Part shown: piece after piece, positions 19,220 to 29,800 of the stretch
Numbering within the stretch: position 1 is the first letter of the stretch
Layout: every line of letters starts with the position of its first letter
Position numbers and translations under genes: made by a program
Notes under the pieces: model-generated
Database searches by the model: none
What the model was told of the DNA's origin: nothing
Seen by the model: only the letters and a program-made list of their open reading frames with translations
NCBI GenBank assembly: GCA_040285745.1
Contig: JAUFOR010000003.1
Span: forward strand, 930,001-994,000
Source of the DNA: Barthelona sp. PCE
Lineage: Eukaryota; Metamonada: BaSk clade
Direction of reading: 5' to 3'
Length of the DNA: 64,000 bases

Positions 19220-20788
19220 ATGTCTCCTGACGTTTTTGTAGGGACAGGGATGGCAAATTCACAAACACATGATCGTTTGCAGACAACCTTCGCTCCCGAT
19301 AAATTAGCTTCACTATCGAAGGAGGAAGTAGTTCGCAAACTCGTAGATCAAGCAGATGCCCTCGAAAAGCTGCAGCGAAAACTTGAAATTCAGAACAGTG
19401 TTGACATTAATGAACCACTTTATCAACAAAACGCTCAGTTAAAGAACACCTTATCTGAGACGCGTAATGCGGTCGATGAGCTACGCAACCAGAACCATTA
19501 TGAAGAACTCCGTCACGAATCTGATTTGGAATACTTGCATAAGCAACTTGAACTCAAAAGTCAGAAGAATGATAATATTTACAGAAACTACATAGACTTG
19601 CTGACTACAAGGAAACCAATTCAAGAAAACGAAACATCAAAGCTGATTAATACGCAAGATAAGGATTTCGTTATTGATGGGCTCCGGGCAGAGCAAGTCA
19701 CCACCCGCCACATCCTCATGGAGAAGGAAAAGGAGATCCAGGGTCTCCAAAGTACAATAACAGACCTGAAGCTTCAGCAGAATGAGGTACAGATAACGCA
19801 AGAGCGAAACTCGATGCATTTAAAGAGAAAGGTTGAGACACTACAAACACAGGTGCAGGACCTCCAGCGCGATCTCCGGGCAGCGCGGGCGCAGGTGCAC
19901 GAGAGCGATAGTACACGTGTGGACCACCGTCAGACTGTTGGTATCTTAAAGGAGACATTGGCTGCAGAGCAGATAAGCAAACAAGATATGTTGAACAGAC
20001 TGGAGGCGAGTCTAAAGAGCAACGCACTCCTCAAGGAACGTATACAGGAAATGAACCGTGAGCGTGAGATAATTGAAAGAGACAGCGAGCCAAAGGAAGA
20101 GGACTTGCTCAAGAAGGCTGACATTGATAGAATGTTGGCTACGCAGCGTATCGAGCATGAGACGAGCCGCCAGACATTGAAGAAGAGGAACTTTATGCTC
20201 GAGAAGCAGATCAAGGACCTGCTGGAAGAAATGGAGGTTCTGCGTGATAATGTAGAAGCAGGAAAGCACGAAGAAAAGCGCATTCAACATGAACTGGTGA
20301 TGATAAGGTCGCAGCATGAAGGTGAGATGAAGGCTTTGGTTAAAAGTAGTGAACAACAGTACAATGACGTGAGAAATCACTGCGATTCACTGTTACAGGA
20401 GATGACAAACTGGAAGGAGAGGTACGAGGACATGGTGGCGAGTCGCACAGAGCTCGAAGATGGATTCAGGGAAAAGCTGAAGATTGTCAGCACCAAGTGG
20501 AAAGAACAAAACGAGTCCACAGCGAATAAGATGCTCAAATTGGGAGCAAAGGTAGACTATGAGCGTAAAAGAAAGATGTATTACAAAGAAGAGCTGAGAC
20601 TGTGGCATAGAAGACACAAATCTCTCAAAAACTGCTACGTTAATCTAGTAGAGCAGTTACGTATGAGTGATTACCCTCTTACCTTTGATGATCCCCTGCA
20701 GGTCGCTGATGCTAATAGTGAGTGTGTTTCAACTGATATGTTCAGCCAGTCCCATGTTTCCCATGTTTCCAATCAGGACATGCACTAA
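19220..20788 (+). CDS. Long coiled-coil protein, 522 aa
   Basis: Almost the entire protein from residue 30 to 470 is rich in E, K, Q, R and L with heptad spacing (for example LQRKLEIQ, LKSQKNDNIYRNY, LQTQVQDLQRDLRAARAQV, LLEEMEVLRDN), so an extended coiled coil is expected. The C-terminal 40 residues are Ser-rich and end with a tandem SHVSHVSNQ. Such proteins are common in flagellar, centrosomal or cytoskeletal structures. No family-specific motif is visible, so no name is given. Start ATG at 19220; a second ATG lies ten codons on. Confidence 0.7.
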   Translation: MSPDVFVGTGMANSQTHDRLQTTFAPDKLASLSKEEVVRKLVDQADALEKLQRKLEIQNSVDINEPLYQQNAQLKNTLSETRNAVDELRNQNHYEELRHESDLEYLHKQLELKSQKNDNIYRNYIDLLTTRKPIQENETSKLINTQDKDFVIDGLRAEQVTTRHILMEKEKEIQGLQSTITDLKLQQNEVQITQERNSMHLKRKVETLQTQVQDLQRDLRAARAQVHESDSTRVDHRQTVGILKETLAAEQISKQDMLNRLEASLKSNALLKERIQEMNREREIIERDSEPKEEDLLKKADIDRMLATQRIEHETSRQTLKKRNFMLEKQIKDLLEEMEVLRDNVEAGKHEEKRIQHELVMIRSQHEGEMKALVKSSEQQYNDVRNHCDSLLQEMTNWKERYEDMVASRTELEDGFREKLKIVSTKWKEQNESTANKMLKLGAKVDYERKRKMYYKEELRLWHRRHKSLKNCYVNLVEQLRMSDYPLTFDDPLQVADANSECVSTDMFSQSHVSHVSNQDMH

Positions 20789-20869
20789 TTTTTGTGTGTT
20801 TTCTATTGCTGCTTTTTTCAGCATTATGTAGAGCTTTGATTTTAACTCAATAAAAACAGAATTGTATAC

Positions 20870-22690
20870 TCATAATTTTATTTTCATTTTTTGCTTAAAA
20901 TGACCAAAAGAAGAAAATATGGATGATATCTCACAACTTGAAAGAAACTCAACTGCACTAACAACTCTTTTCTCTTCCTTGAAACAATAATCATAATAGT
21001 CAAACGAATAAATACTAAACTCCATAATCAACTCCTCCTTTTTCACACTAAAATCAACAAAAACTCCTGGTTTGGGCGAATAAATGTTACTTTTAATATT
21101 TGGCATGCTCCATCTTCCAATTACTTCATTGTTATCAAACTCATATACCCTATCTTTGCAAAAAATCATGCTTTGATCAATAAAGCATGGGATACCTTGT
21201 TTAAAGTTGTCTTTCAGGAACTTAAAGCAGTCCGTATCTGGTTCATAACGAACAAAAAAACAATCGTTGTTGGAAAAAACCCAACACTCATGTTCACAAT
21301 AGGGATTATGAACAACTCTAATTTTTTTTGAAAAAATTTGTTCTTTTGCTTTGATAACTATTCCTGATCTGTCAAACTTGAACATTATCAATACTGTGTT
21401 ATTACTAACAAACCAAAGACTATTTCCCACAATGCAAAGGTCATGAATACTATCTTTTACGAACATCCAGCCATTTATCAAACAGTGTGTTTGCCCCTTC
21501 CATGTATAAACAGCAGCATAATGCAGTTTGTTGAAGGATATCTTGTAATGAACATTGTTTTCCGGTTTCTGAAAACTTAAAACTTCAGATTCAGCATACA
21601 TCATAAAGCCATTTTTTTCCTCAGTTACAAATCCAGTGCACCACTCTTGTGCGGTATCATCGTAAAACCTATATTTGTCGTAAAAATAAGAATTATTGGT
21701 GGTTGATGGCTTTAAAAACGTCATTGAGTTATTCAAAACATCAAAAAATACAGGTAATCGCTCAAAATCATAGAATCTTGAGGTTTCCAGCTGAACAAAC
21801 GGTATGATATCGTTTAAAATAAACATATAATTTTTGCAACTTTTTTTAATTGCTTTAAAAGCAGAATGCCCTGTTTTTGCATCATAACTAGTAATATACA
21901 CCTCTCCGTTAAGTAATACAAAGTTCCAACGCTTAGCATTCCGTACCAAAACGTCAAAAACATAAGCTATTTGATCACCTGCATCCATATGTGAGCATAT
22001 TTTTCCATTATTGTAACTTTTCCCGTTCTTATATGTTATGAAACTATTATTTCCCGGTGTGCGATCAAGTGCATATACTTTGGTATCCTTTAAAGGATGA
22101 TTTTGAACAAAATAAGGAGTATGATTCTTGAAGGCAATTTTTTCAAGTTTGAAATTTGTTTTGCTGCTTCTAAAATGCACGTAAATCAAATACGCAATAT
22201 CATTTTGGACTAAATAATCGACATAACAAATGGAATCTTCCTCAGAAAACACTCTACTACATACAACTTCTGAAATATTTTCAAGGTTACGGATTTCAAT
22301 AGAAGTAATAACATTATCCACTTTAAATGTTGCCAATATAAACTTTTCATTCAACAAATATCCTGAAAAATGAAAAGGAAGATGATAACGTTCCAAAAAA
22401 ATGAAATATCCCTCATAGTTAAGTTCAAACAACTCTATTATGGATTCATGTTCACTAATATGCAGTTTTCGGAAAAATATTGAGAGTTCTAATAAAGTAG
22501 GCTTGAGAATACTATACTTTTCACTACTATTTTGTACAACCTCCATTGGTGGGTTCAATACGGTTTGATTGTGGTTCAATACAATATTACACATACTTTT
22601 GGTGTTTAAATCATCATTGGAGCTGGCAACAACTAATTCTTTTTTCTGAATAGCAAATGTGAAGGTATTGTGTGTTTCAGAAGGTGGCAT
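20870..22690 (-). CDS. Large propeller-like protein, 606 aa
   Basis: AT-rich gene encoding an unrecognised beta-rich protein with repeated strand pairs (FYDFERLPVFFDVLNNSMTF, SLWFVSNNTVLIMFKFD). Near the C-terminus, EKRVVSAVEFLSSCEI matches VKKISMVEFLQAAKI at the same position in the 37.5-kb gene, and a weaker VETFHLPSFLAEASI occurs in the 33.7-kb gene. This supports a shared family. No signal peptide or membrane helix. It is convergent with the coiled-coil gene, 81 nt apart, and lies next to the tandem repeat array. Confidence 0.65.
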   Translation of the reverse strand: MPPSETHNTFTFAIQKKELVVASSNDDLNTKSMCNIVLNHNQTVLNPPMEVVQNSSEKYSILKPTLLELSIFFRKLHISEHESIIELFELNYEGYFIFLERYHLPFHFSGYLLNEKFILATFKVDNVITSIEIRNLENISEVVCSRVFSEEDSICYVDYLVQNDIAYLIYVHFRSSKTNFKLEKIAFKNHTPYFVQNHPLKDTKVYALDRTPGNNSFITYKNGKSYNNGKICSHMDAGDQIAYVFDVLVRNAKRWNFVLLNGEVYITSYDAKTGHSAFKAIKKSCKNYMFILNDIIPFVQLETSRFYDFERLPVFFDVLNNSMTFLKPSTTNNSYFYDKYRFYDDTAQEWCTGFVTEEKNGFMMYAESEVLSFQKPENNVHYKISFNKLHYAAVYTWKGQTHCLINGWMFVKDSIHDLCIVGNSLWFVSNNTVLIMFKFDRSGIVIKAKEQIFSKKIRVVHNPYCEHECWVFSNNDCFFVRYEPDTDCFKFLKDNFKQGIPCFIDQSMIFCKDRVYEFDNNEVIGRWSMPNIKSNIYSPKPGVFVDFSVKKEELIMEFSIYSFDYYDYCFKEEKRVVSAVEFLSSCEISSIFSSFGHFKQKMKIKL

Positions 22691-23447
22691 TTTTTATCAA
22701 AAAACAATTGTTATCAAAAAAATCACTAAACAACCCCGATACTGGAAAATTGGGAAAATGCATTAAAGAAATGTTTTAATTTCTAAAATATTCACATGAA
22801 AACCTAATATGTGAACATGGTAATATCTGATTGCGATGATTACTTATTTAAAGCACTCAAAAAGATGCCGGCGGTTATTTTTAATCTTGTACCTCACTAC
22901 ATTCCAATTTGAATCATGAATTTGGTACAACGAGAGGCACGATGCCTGGGAAAAGGTGTGAGAAAATAATCGTTCTTCGTTCTTAGTAGTAAGTTTTTTG
23001 TAAAAGATTTACGTGTGTGTGTGGTGAGTCAACATTCTCGTTTACACCCGTAGACATTTGAAAAACTAGTACCTATATGGTTAAAATACACTAATCATGC
23101 AACCATTAAACGTGAAAAATTAAAATACACACACATACGTTCTATTCCCCTAAATTATCTTATAATCTATTTATAAATGAATGTACATTAGTGGTATGGT
23201 CCAAATCAAGTTTATTTTAAACTAAGAACAATTATTAAATTTCTCAAAAAATGAAAACTAATTAGTAATTTTTAATCGATGGCGGGTCTCTACCGTTTGA
23301 TTACAACACTATTTTCAATATACTTAACCCTTAATTACGTGAGATGGACGAGAAAACCAACCGTAATTGTGAATAACCAATTTGATACTTGACACTTTCG
23401 TTGCAATATTTCCGTCAAACGACCAAAATACTCAAAATGGATGTTTG

Positions 23448-23514
23448 CTCCGGATAGCTCAGTCGGCAGACTCTTCCTTTTCAAAAAGCTTTTGGTGGAG
23501 GGGTCCTGCTACTG
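23448..23514 (+). pseudogene. tRNA-like 5' fragment, copy 1
   Basis: The first 17 nt, ending ATAGCTCAGT, are identical to the 5' end of the intact tRNA-Tyr at 32,715, including acceptor strand and a perfect A-box-like TAGCTCAGTCGG. After this the sequence differs from tRNA-Tyr, has no matching 3' acceptor strand, and the expected B box (GGTTCGA-like) is degenerate. The preceding 190 bp are nearly the same as those in front of tRNA-Tyr. I treat it as a broken or chimeric tRNA relic. Confidence 0.6.
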
Positions 23515-25024
23515 TAAGTAATGCCCATAGAAAACTATGAACGATTAGTAAAGGATAGTAGGAGATTCTTTACAGAGGTCATGGTGCCGCATACGGGCTA
23601 CCATCTTCAGTTTGTAAGTCATACATCTCGTATTTCAATTACTAAGCAGCAGTACAACTAGAATAAATAGGAAAACTGGTAATAACACCAGCATATGTTC
23701 TATTCCATTCTCTGTTCAAAATCAACTGCAAGATCTTCCTAACAGGGATACGATTGTAATGTCATGCTTGTTTATCTTATTGTTATAGGATTACAAAATG
23801 TTTTCTGAAAAATATTTTTTCCTAATCCAAATCTTCCACCAACCTCAATATGAAGTGTAACCCATTGTATAAGGCCTGTCTCCTCATTTATAAAAAAGAA
23901 AATCAAAAATGATTAATTGCCTACTTCCAAAAAAAGTATAAATATTAGTAATTCCTGTATGAATCATTGGAAAGTTCAATTAAAAAATCTAAAACTTCAA
24001 TTACGTGCGCAGTATGCCCGTGTCACGAAAACCTGTGCTCGTCCACACTGAAACAGCCGATTTATATGCTTCAACAGCCACTGAGTTGTAGTCAAACAAG
24101 GTTGCACTGAATAAAAAATAACAGCCCAATGCCGTCCAAACTGTTGCCCTCTTCGCCAAAGTGCCCGTCCTCGCTGCTGTGATGCCCGTGGGGATTTTGA
24201 GTAATCCGTGAAAACGGTGATAAAACAAAATGCGAAATGTTCCCCGTTAAGATACCTGGGAACTGTTTCACGTTGTTGCATAAGAGCTTTTCCAAAGAAG
24301 AATATATAAAAAACTAAGGGAAAGAAGATGAAAAAACTGAAAACAGGGTTCTTACCTGTTATGACTAACGCATCTTTCCTCTGCTATTTTGTGTAAAACG
24401 TGCACATCGGCGGCCCCCGAACAACAGAATAGCTTGAAATACATAACCACGCATGCAGAAATGTTCTATGACCCATGACAGTAAAAGTGTCCTTTCGCAC
24501 GCATTTGGTGTGTAACCCGAGACATGATGCCCGATAAAGGTGTGTAAAAATATAAAAATACGTTCTTAGCAGTAAGTTTTTTGTAAAAGATTTACGTGTG
24601 TGCGGTGCTCGTTTACACCCGTAGACATTTGAAAAACTAGTACCTATATGGTTAAAATACACTAATCATGCAACCATTAAACGTGAAAAATTGAAATACA
24701 CACACATACGCTCTATTCCTCCAAATTATCTCACAATCTATTTGTGTATTGTATGAATGTACATTAGTGGTATGGCCCAAATCAAGTTTATTTTAAACAA
24801 AGAACAATTATAAAATTTCTCAAAAAAATTAATACTAATTAGTAATTTTTAACTAACTGTGGGTCTCTATCGTTTGATCACTCCACTATTTTCAACATAC
24901 TTAACCCCTAATTACATGAGATGGACGAGAAAACCAACCATAATTGTGAATAACCAATTTGATACTTGACACTTTCGTTGCAATATTTCCGTCAAACGAC
25001 CAAAATACTCAAAATGGAGGTTTG

Positions 25025-25091
25025 CTCCGGATAGCTCAGTCGGCAGACTCTGCCTTTTCAAAAAGCTTTTGGTGGAGGGGTCCTGCTACTG
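25025..25091 (+). pseudogene. tRNA-like 5' fragment, copy 2
   Basis: Second copy of the tRNA-like sequence exactly 1577 bp from the first, with a single visible change (TTCC to TGCC after GACTC). Like the first it shares the acceptor strand and D-arm start with tRNA-Tyr but lacks the 3' acceptor strand and a good B box. Confidence 0.6.
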
Positions 25092-26410
25092 TAAGTAATG
25101 CCCATAGATAACTATGAACGATTAGTAAAGGATAGTAGGAGATTCTTTACAGAGGTCATGGTGCCGCATACGGGCTACCATCTTCAGTTTGTAAGTCATA
25201 CATCTCGTATTTCAATTACTAAGCAGCAGTACAACTAGAATAAATAGGAAAACTAGTGATAACACCAGCATATGTTCTATTCCATTCTCTGTTCAAAATC
25301 AACTGCAAGATCTTCCTAACAGGGATACGATTGTAATGTCATGCTTGTTTATCTTATTGTTATAGGATTACAAAATGTTTTCTGAAAAATATTTTTTCCT
25401 AATCCAAATCTTCCACCAACCTCAATATGAAGTGTAACCCATTGTATAAGGCCTGTCTCCTCATTTATAAAAAAGAAAATCAAAAATGATTAATTGCCTA
25501 CTTCCAAAAAAAGTATAAATATTAGTAATTCCTGTACGAAACATTGGAAAGTTCAATTAAAAAATCTAAAACTTCAATTACGTGCGCAGTATGCCCGTGT
25601 CACGAAAACCTGTGCTCGTCCACACTGAAACAGCCGATTTATATGCTTCAACAGCCACTGAGTTGTAGTCAAACAAGGTTGCACTGAATAAAAAATAACA
25701 GCCCAATGCCGTCCAAACTGTTGCCCTCTTCGCCAAAGTGCCCGTCCTCGCTGCTGTGATGCCCGTGGGGATTTTGAGTAATCCGTGAAAACGGTGATAA
25801 AACAAAATGCGAAATGTTCCCCGTTAAGATACCTGGGAACTGTTTCACGTTGTTGCATAAGAGCTTTTCCAAAGAAGAATATATAAAAAACTAAGGGAAA
25901 GAAGATGAAAAAACTGAAAACAGGGTTCTTACCTGTTATGACTAACGCATCTTTCCTCTGCTATTTTGTGTAAAACGTGCACATCGGCGGCCCCCGAACA
26001 ACAGAATAGCTTGAAATACATAACCACGCATGCAGAAATGTTCTATGACCCATGACAGTAAAAGTGTCCTTTCGCACGCATTTGGTGTGTAACCCGAGAC
26101 ATGATGCCCGATAAAGGTGTGTAAAAATATAAAAATACGTTCTTAGCAGTAAGTTTTTTGTAAAAGATTTACGTGTGTGCGGTGCTCGTTTACACCCGTA
26201 GACATTTGAAAAACTAGTACCTATATGGTTAAAATACACTAATCATGCAACCATTAAACGTGAAAAATTGAAATACACACACATACGCTCTATTCCTCCA
26301 AATTATCTCACAATCTATTTGTGTATTGTATGAATGTACATTAGTGGTATGGCCCAAATCAAGTTTATTTTAAACAAAGAACAATTATAAAATTTCTCAA
26401 AAAACTAAAA

Positions 26411-26543
26411 TGATTCACCATAGTTCCTTCCCTTATATGCAGCGGTAGTAAAGCCTGAAACTTTGATGATTTACAGAGATCTAAGTTTGGGTATGGTGCC
26501 ACGAAGGGGTCACCGAGGTCGGTGTGCGGAAGTCCAAAAATCC
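26411..26543 (-). repeat. Split direct repeat B2 (3' terminus of the retrotransposon)
   Basis: 133 bp identical to 26686-26818. It begins TGATTCACC on the plus strand and forms the outer 3' end of the element. The chromosomal flank CTCAAAAAACTAAAA precedes it. Confidence 0.92.
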
Positions 26544-26581
26544 GACTCTCGATACTAATAAATAGGTATAAAATATACAAA

Positions 26582-26818
26582 AGAAAATAGGAAACCTTGA
26601 TATAAGTGAACTAAGCAAATTCAACCCTGCTTCGTGTTCCATTCTCTAATTGTTCATCAATCTGGGATCTTGAGGATCGGTTGCATGATTCACCATAGTT
26701 CCTTCCCTTATATGCAGCGGTAGTAAAGCCTGAAACTTTGATGATTTACAGAGATCTAAGTTTGGGTATGGTGCCACGAAGGGGTCACCGAGGTCGGTGT
26801 GCGGAAGTCCAAAAATCC
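26582..26818 (-). repeat. Internal fused repeat B1-A2 of the retrotransposon
   Basis: B1 (26686-26818) and A2 (26582-26685) are directly joined; the joint reads GGTTGCA/TGATTCACC on the plus strand and equals the junction expected in a circular intermediate. The pol reading frame runs through B1 and ends within A2 (stop at 26648-26646), so about the last 58 residues are encoded by repeat sequence. Confidence 0.92.
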
Positions 26819-29800
26819 ATTCATAGAAACTTCCGTACTCCAACTCCAAACTATCGATACTCTGCGCCTGGTCCATCCTTGGTTTTATGTTCGACATGTA
26901 ATACTGATGGGCCGTAGTGGCTTTAGTGGACCACCTGCCATGTATAGAACTATCGTCCACGTTGAAATTTGCGTCTACAATGAATCCTGATCTCAGCGAG
27001 TGAGGTGTCAATCTCGCATATGTGTCAGAATTCTCCGGGATCAATCCTGTGCTCTCAAGCTTGGATTGTACCTCCGTCATGCAACCTTGTAATGACGCTA
27101 TGACCAGCTCCTGTTTGATTCCAGGGTGGTCTGGGTGGTGTTTTTCCGAGGTCTCAGTGATTCGGCTTTTAGTGTTGAACAGCGTGCCACGATCTTCCAA
27201 GTGATCCGTCGCTTGTTCCATCCAGTACAAGTAGGCAACTAACCAGTCGAGGCCTGGGGTGCCTTGGATGTCCTCGATGGGAACCAACCACATCTTGTTT
27301 TCAAATTGTGTTTTTGTTCTTCTAAACACAATTGTAAGCATTTCGCCACTCACAGCGATCTCATCGAGCCTTGTATGTGTGAAATCTGACTGTCTGCCTG
27401 CTGCCAGGTATGCAATGGCAACAAATGCTAACATAGTTAACAGTTCTTTGAAGTGGAATTCTGCATTATCTAGTGATGCCTGAATAATCTCCTTCTTCGT
27501 TGCTATGGCGTGTTGTATGACACGTTTAATGACCTCAGCAGTAGCTGCCATTCTAAATGTTCTGTCAGCCGAATCGTGCGTCGCGTGGTATTGTTGGATC
27601 ACGCGCCCAACCACCCACTTTTTATCATTTGTGCTTGTCTTGTGGTGATGATACACATACAAGAAGGTCTTGTGTAAGGACAAGAGTCTTGAGTAGTAAG
27701 ATTGGTGTGTTCCTTTCATTAAATCAGACACACCATCGTCTGTGTCCGTGAGGTACTGCTCACAGAACCAATCATTCCAGAGTTTTAAGTCACAGCACAC
27801 ATCATTCAGCTTTTCGTTGAACATGCTGGCATCCTGGGTAGTGATCAAATGAGTATGAATCTTCTTAAAGGTCTTCATCATACTGTTCACCGTACTCTTG
27901 CTGTACATCTTGGTTAGCTGATCCTTCAAATGGCCTCCAAATGGAACGGCAATCTTGCCAGGTGCGTCATGGCTCTTCTTCTGCAATGGCTTGTAACCGA
28001 GCTCTTGCGGGTCAATTATAATCTTGTACCCGGTGTAGCTGCCCATGTTATCCTGGATAGGTGATGTAGAGCATCGTGACCACATAGATGTGAATGGGAT
28101 CCTATATGGGGCAATAACAGTTATCTTGACGTTTCGACGGATAGCCTTAGTGCATAGAATCTCTAGGGCCTGGTCAGCCGGGACATCTAACGCATTGCAC
28201 ACCCACTTTTTGTAGTTGTGCTCTACGTTGAAGTATGTGGAGGGTAAGTCCTGTGCAGCACATTCTATCTTCGACATTGCTGGGATGTCGACACGATCAC
28301 CTTCGAAAGTAAATGCAGTGTTGGGGGCAGTGATATCGATGATATCGTCCTCCTTTAAGAATTCCGGTAGGGACGTGAGTGTAAACGCATCCAGGCTCTG
28401 ATTGTAATCAGGTAGTGGTAGTGTCTCGCCGTTCGGGTCAGACGCTCCGTATAACATCGCTGTATGGAACATGAGTTTAGACTTTCCTTTTGACGACTGA
28501 TCGGGCCTCTTCTTAAAAGGCCTGTGTGCAACTGGGACGTCCAGCGTACGCGGGACTGATTTTCGAATTCTGACTTTTTTCGCAGGTTGCATCATTCGGA
28601 TCTGATACATCTTGTGATCATTTGTGGTCGCGACACCTCGCGACAAGTAGTCTGCAGCAATGTTGATCTTGGATTGGACGTACATTAGGTTCATTCGAAT
28701 ATTGTACTTCTCAAACAATGCTAAGATGCTCTTGATGCACTGGTCGAGGACCATGTTCCTTGATCTGCCGGTTCTTAAACCGTATACCACGGCTGTGTTG
28801 TCGTTACCAATCAGGAAGTCTGAATTGGGGTTGAGGGGTGCTGCCGTCTTGACGATCGTATGCAACGCCTGTATCTCAGCGTGCATGATCATGTAACTCT
28901 CGCTCTCGTCGGGATCAAGCTCAAGTTCTCGAAGTAGGGTGCCTGGTTCTAGCGCTGCTTCCTTCAATTCGTTCAAGAATTCTCCATTACGTGAGGTGAA
29001 GCCTCCGTGTCCCTCACGGTGGCCGTTGAGACATGCATCCGACATAATGATGACATCCTCAGCGCGAACGTCGATCTCCCTGTTGGCGTTCCTGGTTAAG
29101 GACTCAAGCGCCTCGCGCATGATCTGCAGGTACTCAGGGCACAACTTCTGTGGGATGAGTGTGTTCTGAAGGTGTTTCTTACGGTAGCAAGGGATGCACT
29201 CTTGCTCAATCGGAGCTCGTATGCTGATCCGGACAGTATCTCTGATGATCTCCTGGATCCGTTCTGCATAACGTTTGAGTTTTGGACATGCAAACGATTT
29301 GGACTCAAGTTTGCCGGCTAAACTCATTGCATCTTCTAGGGATATGCTCCCTTCGAACTTAATCAAATGTTGAATGTGTTCTTGAACCACTTTAATCATG
29401 CCGCGACATTTGTCGTCTGCGATTCGCACTTTGGTGGCGTTTCCGCTATACGTGTCGAAGTGGTAACCCAACCAATTGATACGCTTGGTGGGTGTGAGGA
29501 CAGATTTGTCCATATTGATCTGGATACCCAATATGAAACATAAATACTGAATTGCGTGTACCGTTCTCCTGACTACCTCATAGTCTTTGCCATATATTAT
29601 GAAATCGTCAACATAAACTTCACAGCAACTGCCGCACTGGTTGACCAACGCTGCTATCATTGAAGAAACCGAATTTGAAATGTTGCCGGCTATCGACGAA
29701 CCAAACGGTGTGCGGGTGAATCGATAATACTCATCCTGATGTTTGAATACAAAGAACATCGACGTTGCTTCGTCCATCATATTGTGGTAGAACCATGATG

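Larger units (their letters stand above)
22930..26404. repeat. Tandem repeat array, period 1577 bp, carrying tRNA-like fragments
   Basis: Two full units (about 22,930-24,515 and 24,516-26,092) and the start of a third (to 26,404) are nearly identical at a constant offset of 1577 bp, with small indels only in the first copy near 23.0-23.2 kb. The third copy is cut at 26,404 by the retrotransposon and resumes at 32,525. Each unit holds a 190-bp block ending in a tRNA-like 5' sequence, then about 500 bp without content and a block with a 94-codon minus-strand frame (24281-23997 and 25858-25574) that has no recognisable product. The near identity suggests recent duplication or gene conversion. 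Rolling-circle, satellite or transposon-derived origins are all possible. Confidence 0.85.

Noticed and set aside
23448-25091. The two tRNA-like sequences as functional tRNAs, possibly with long introns
   Set aside because: No 3' half with TCCGGAG acceptor strand or good B box was found downstream in either unit.
23997-26239. Duplicated frames of 67-94 codons in the tandem array as genes
   Set aside because: Three frames are open over the same DNA, none resembles a protein family, and their duplication follows from the repeat itself. They are mentioned only within the repeat entry.
26365-26580. 71-codon minus-strand frame at the 3' end of the retrotransposon
   Set aside because: It is the second copy of the pol C-terminal repeat sequence (B2) read through into flanking DNA, not a separate gene.
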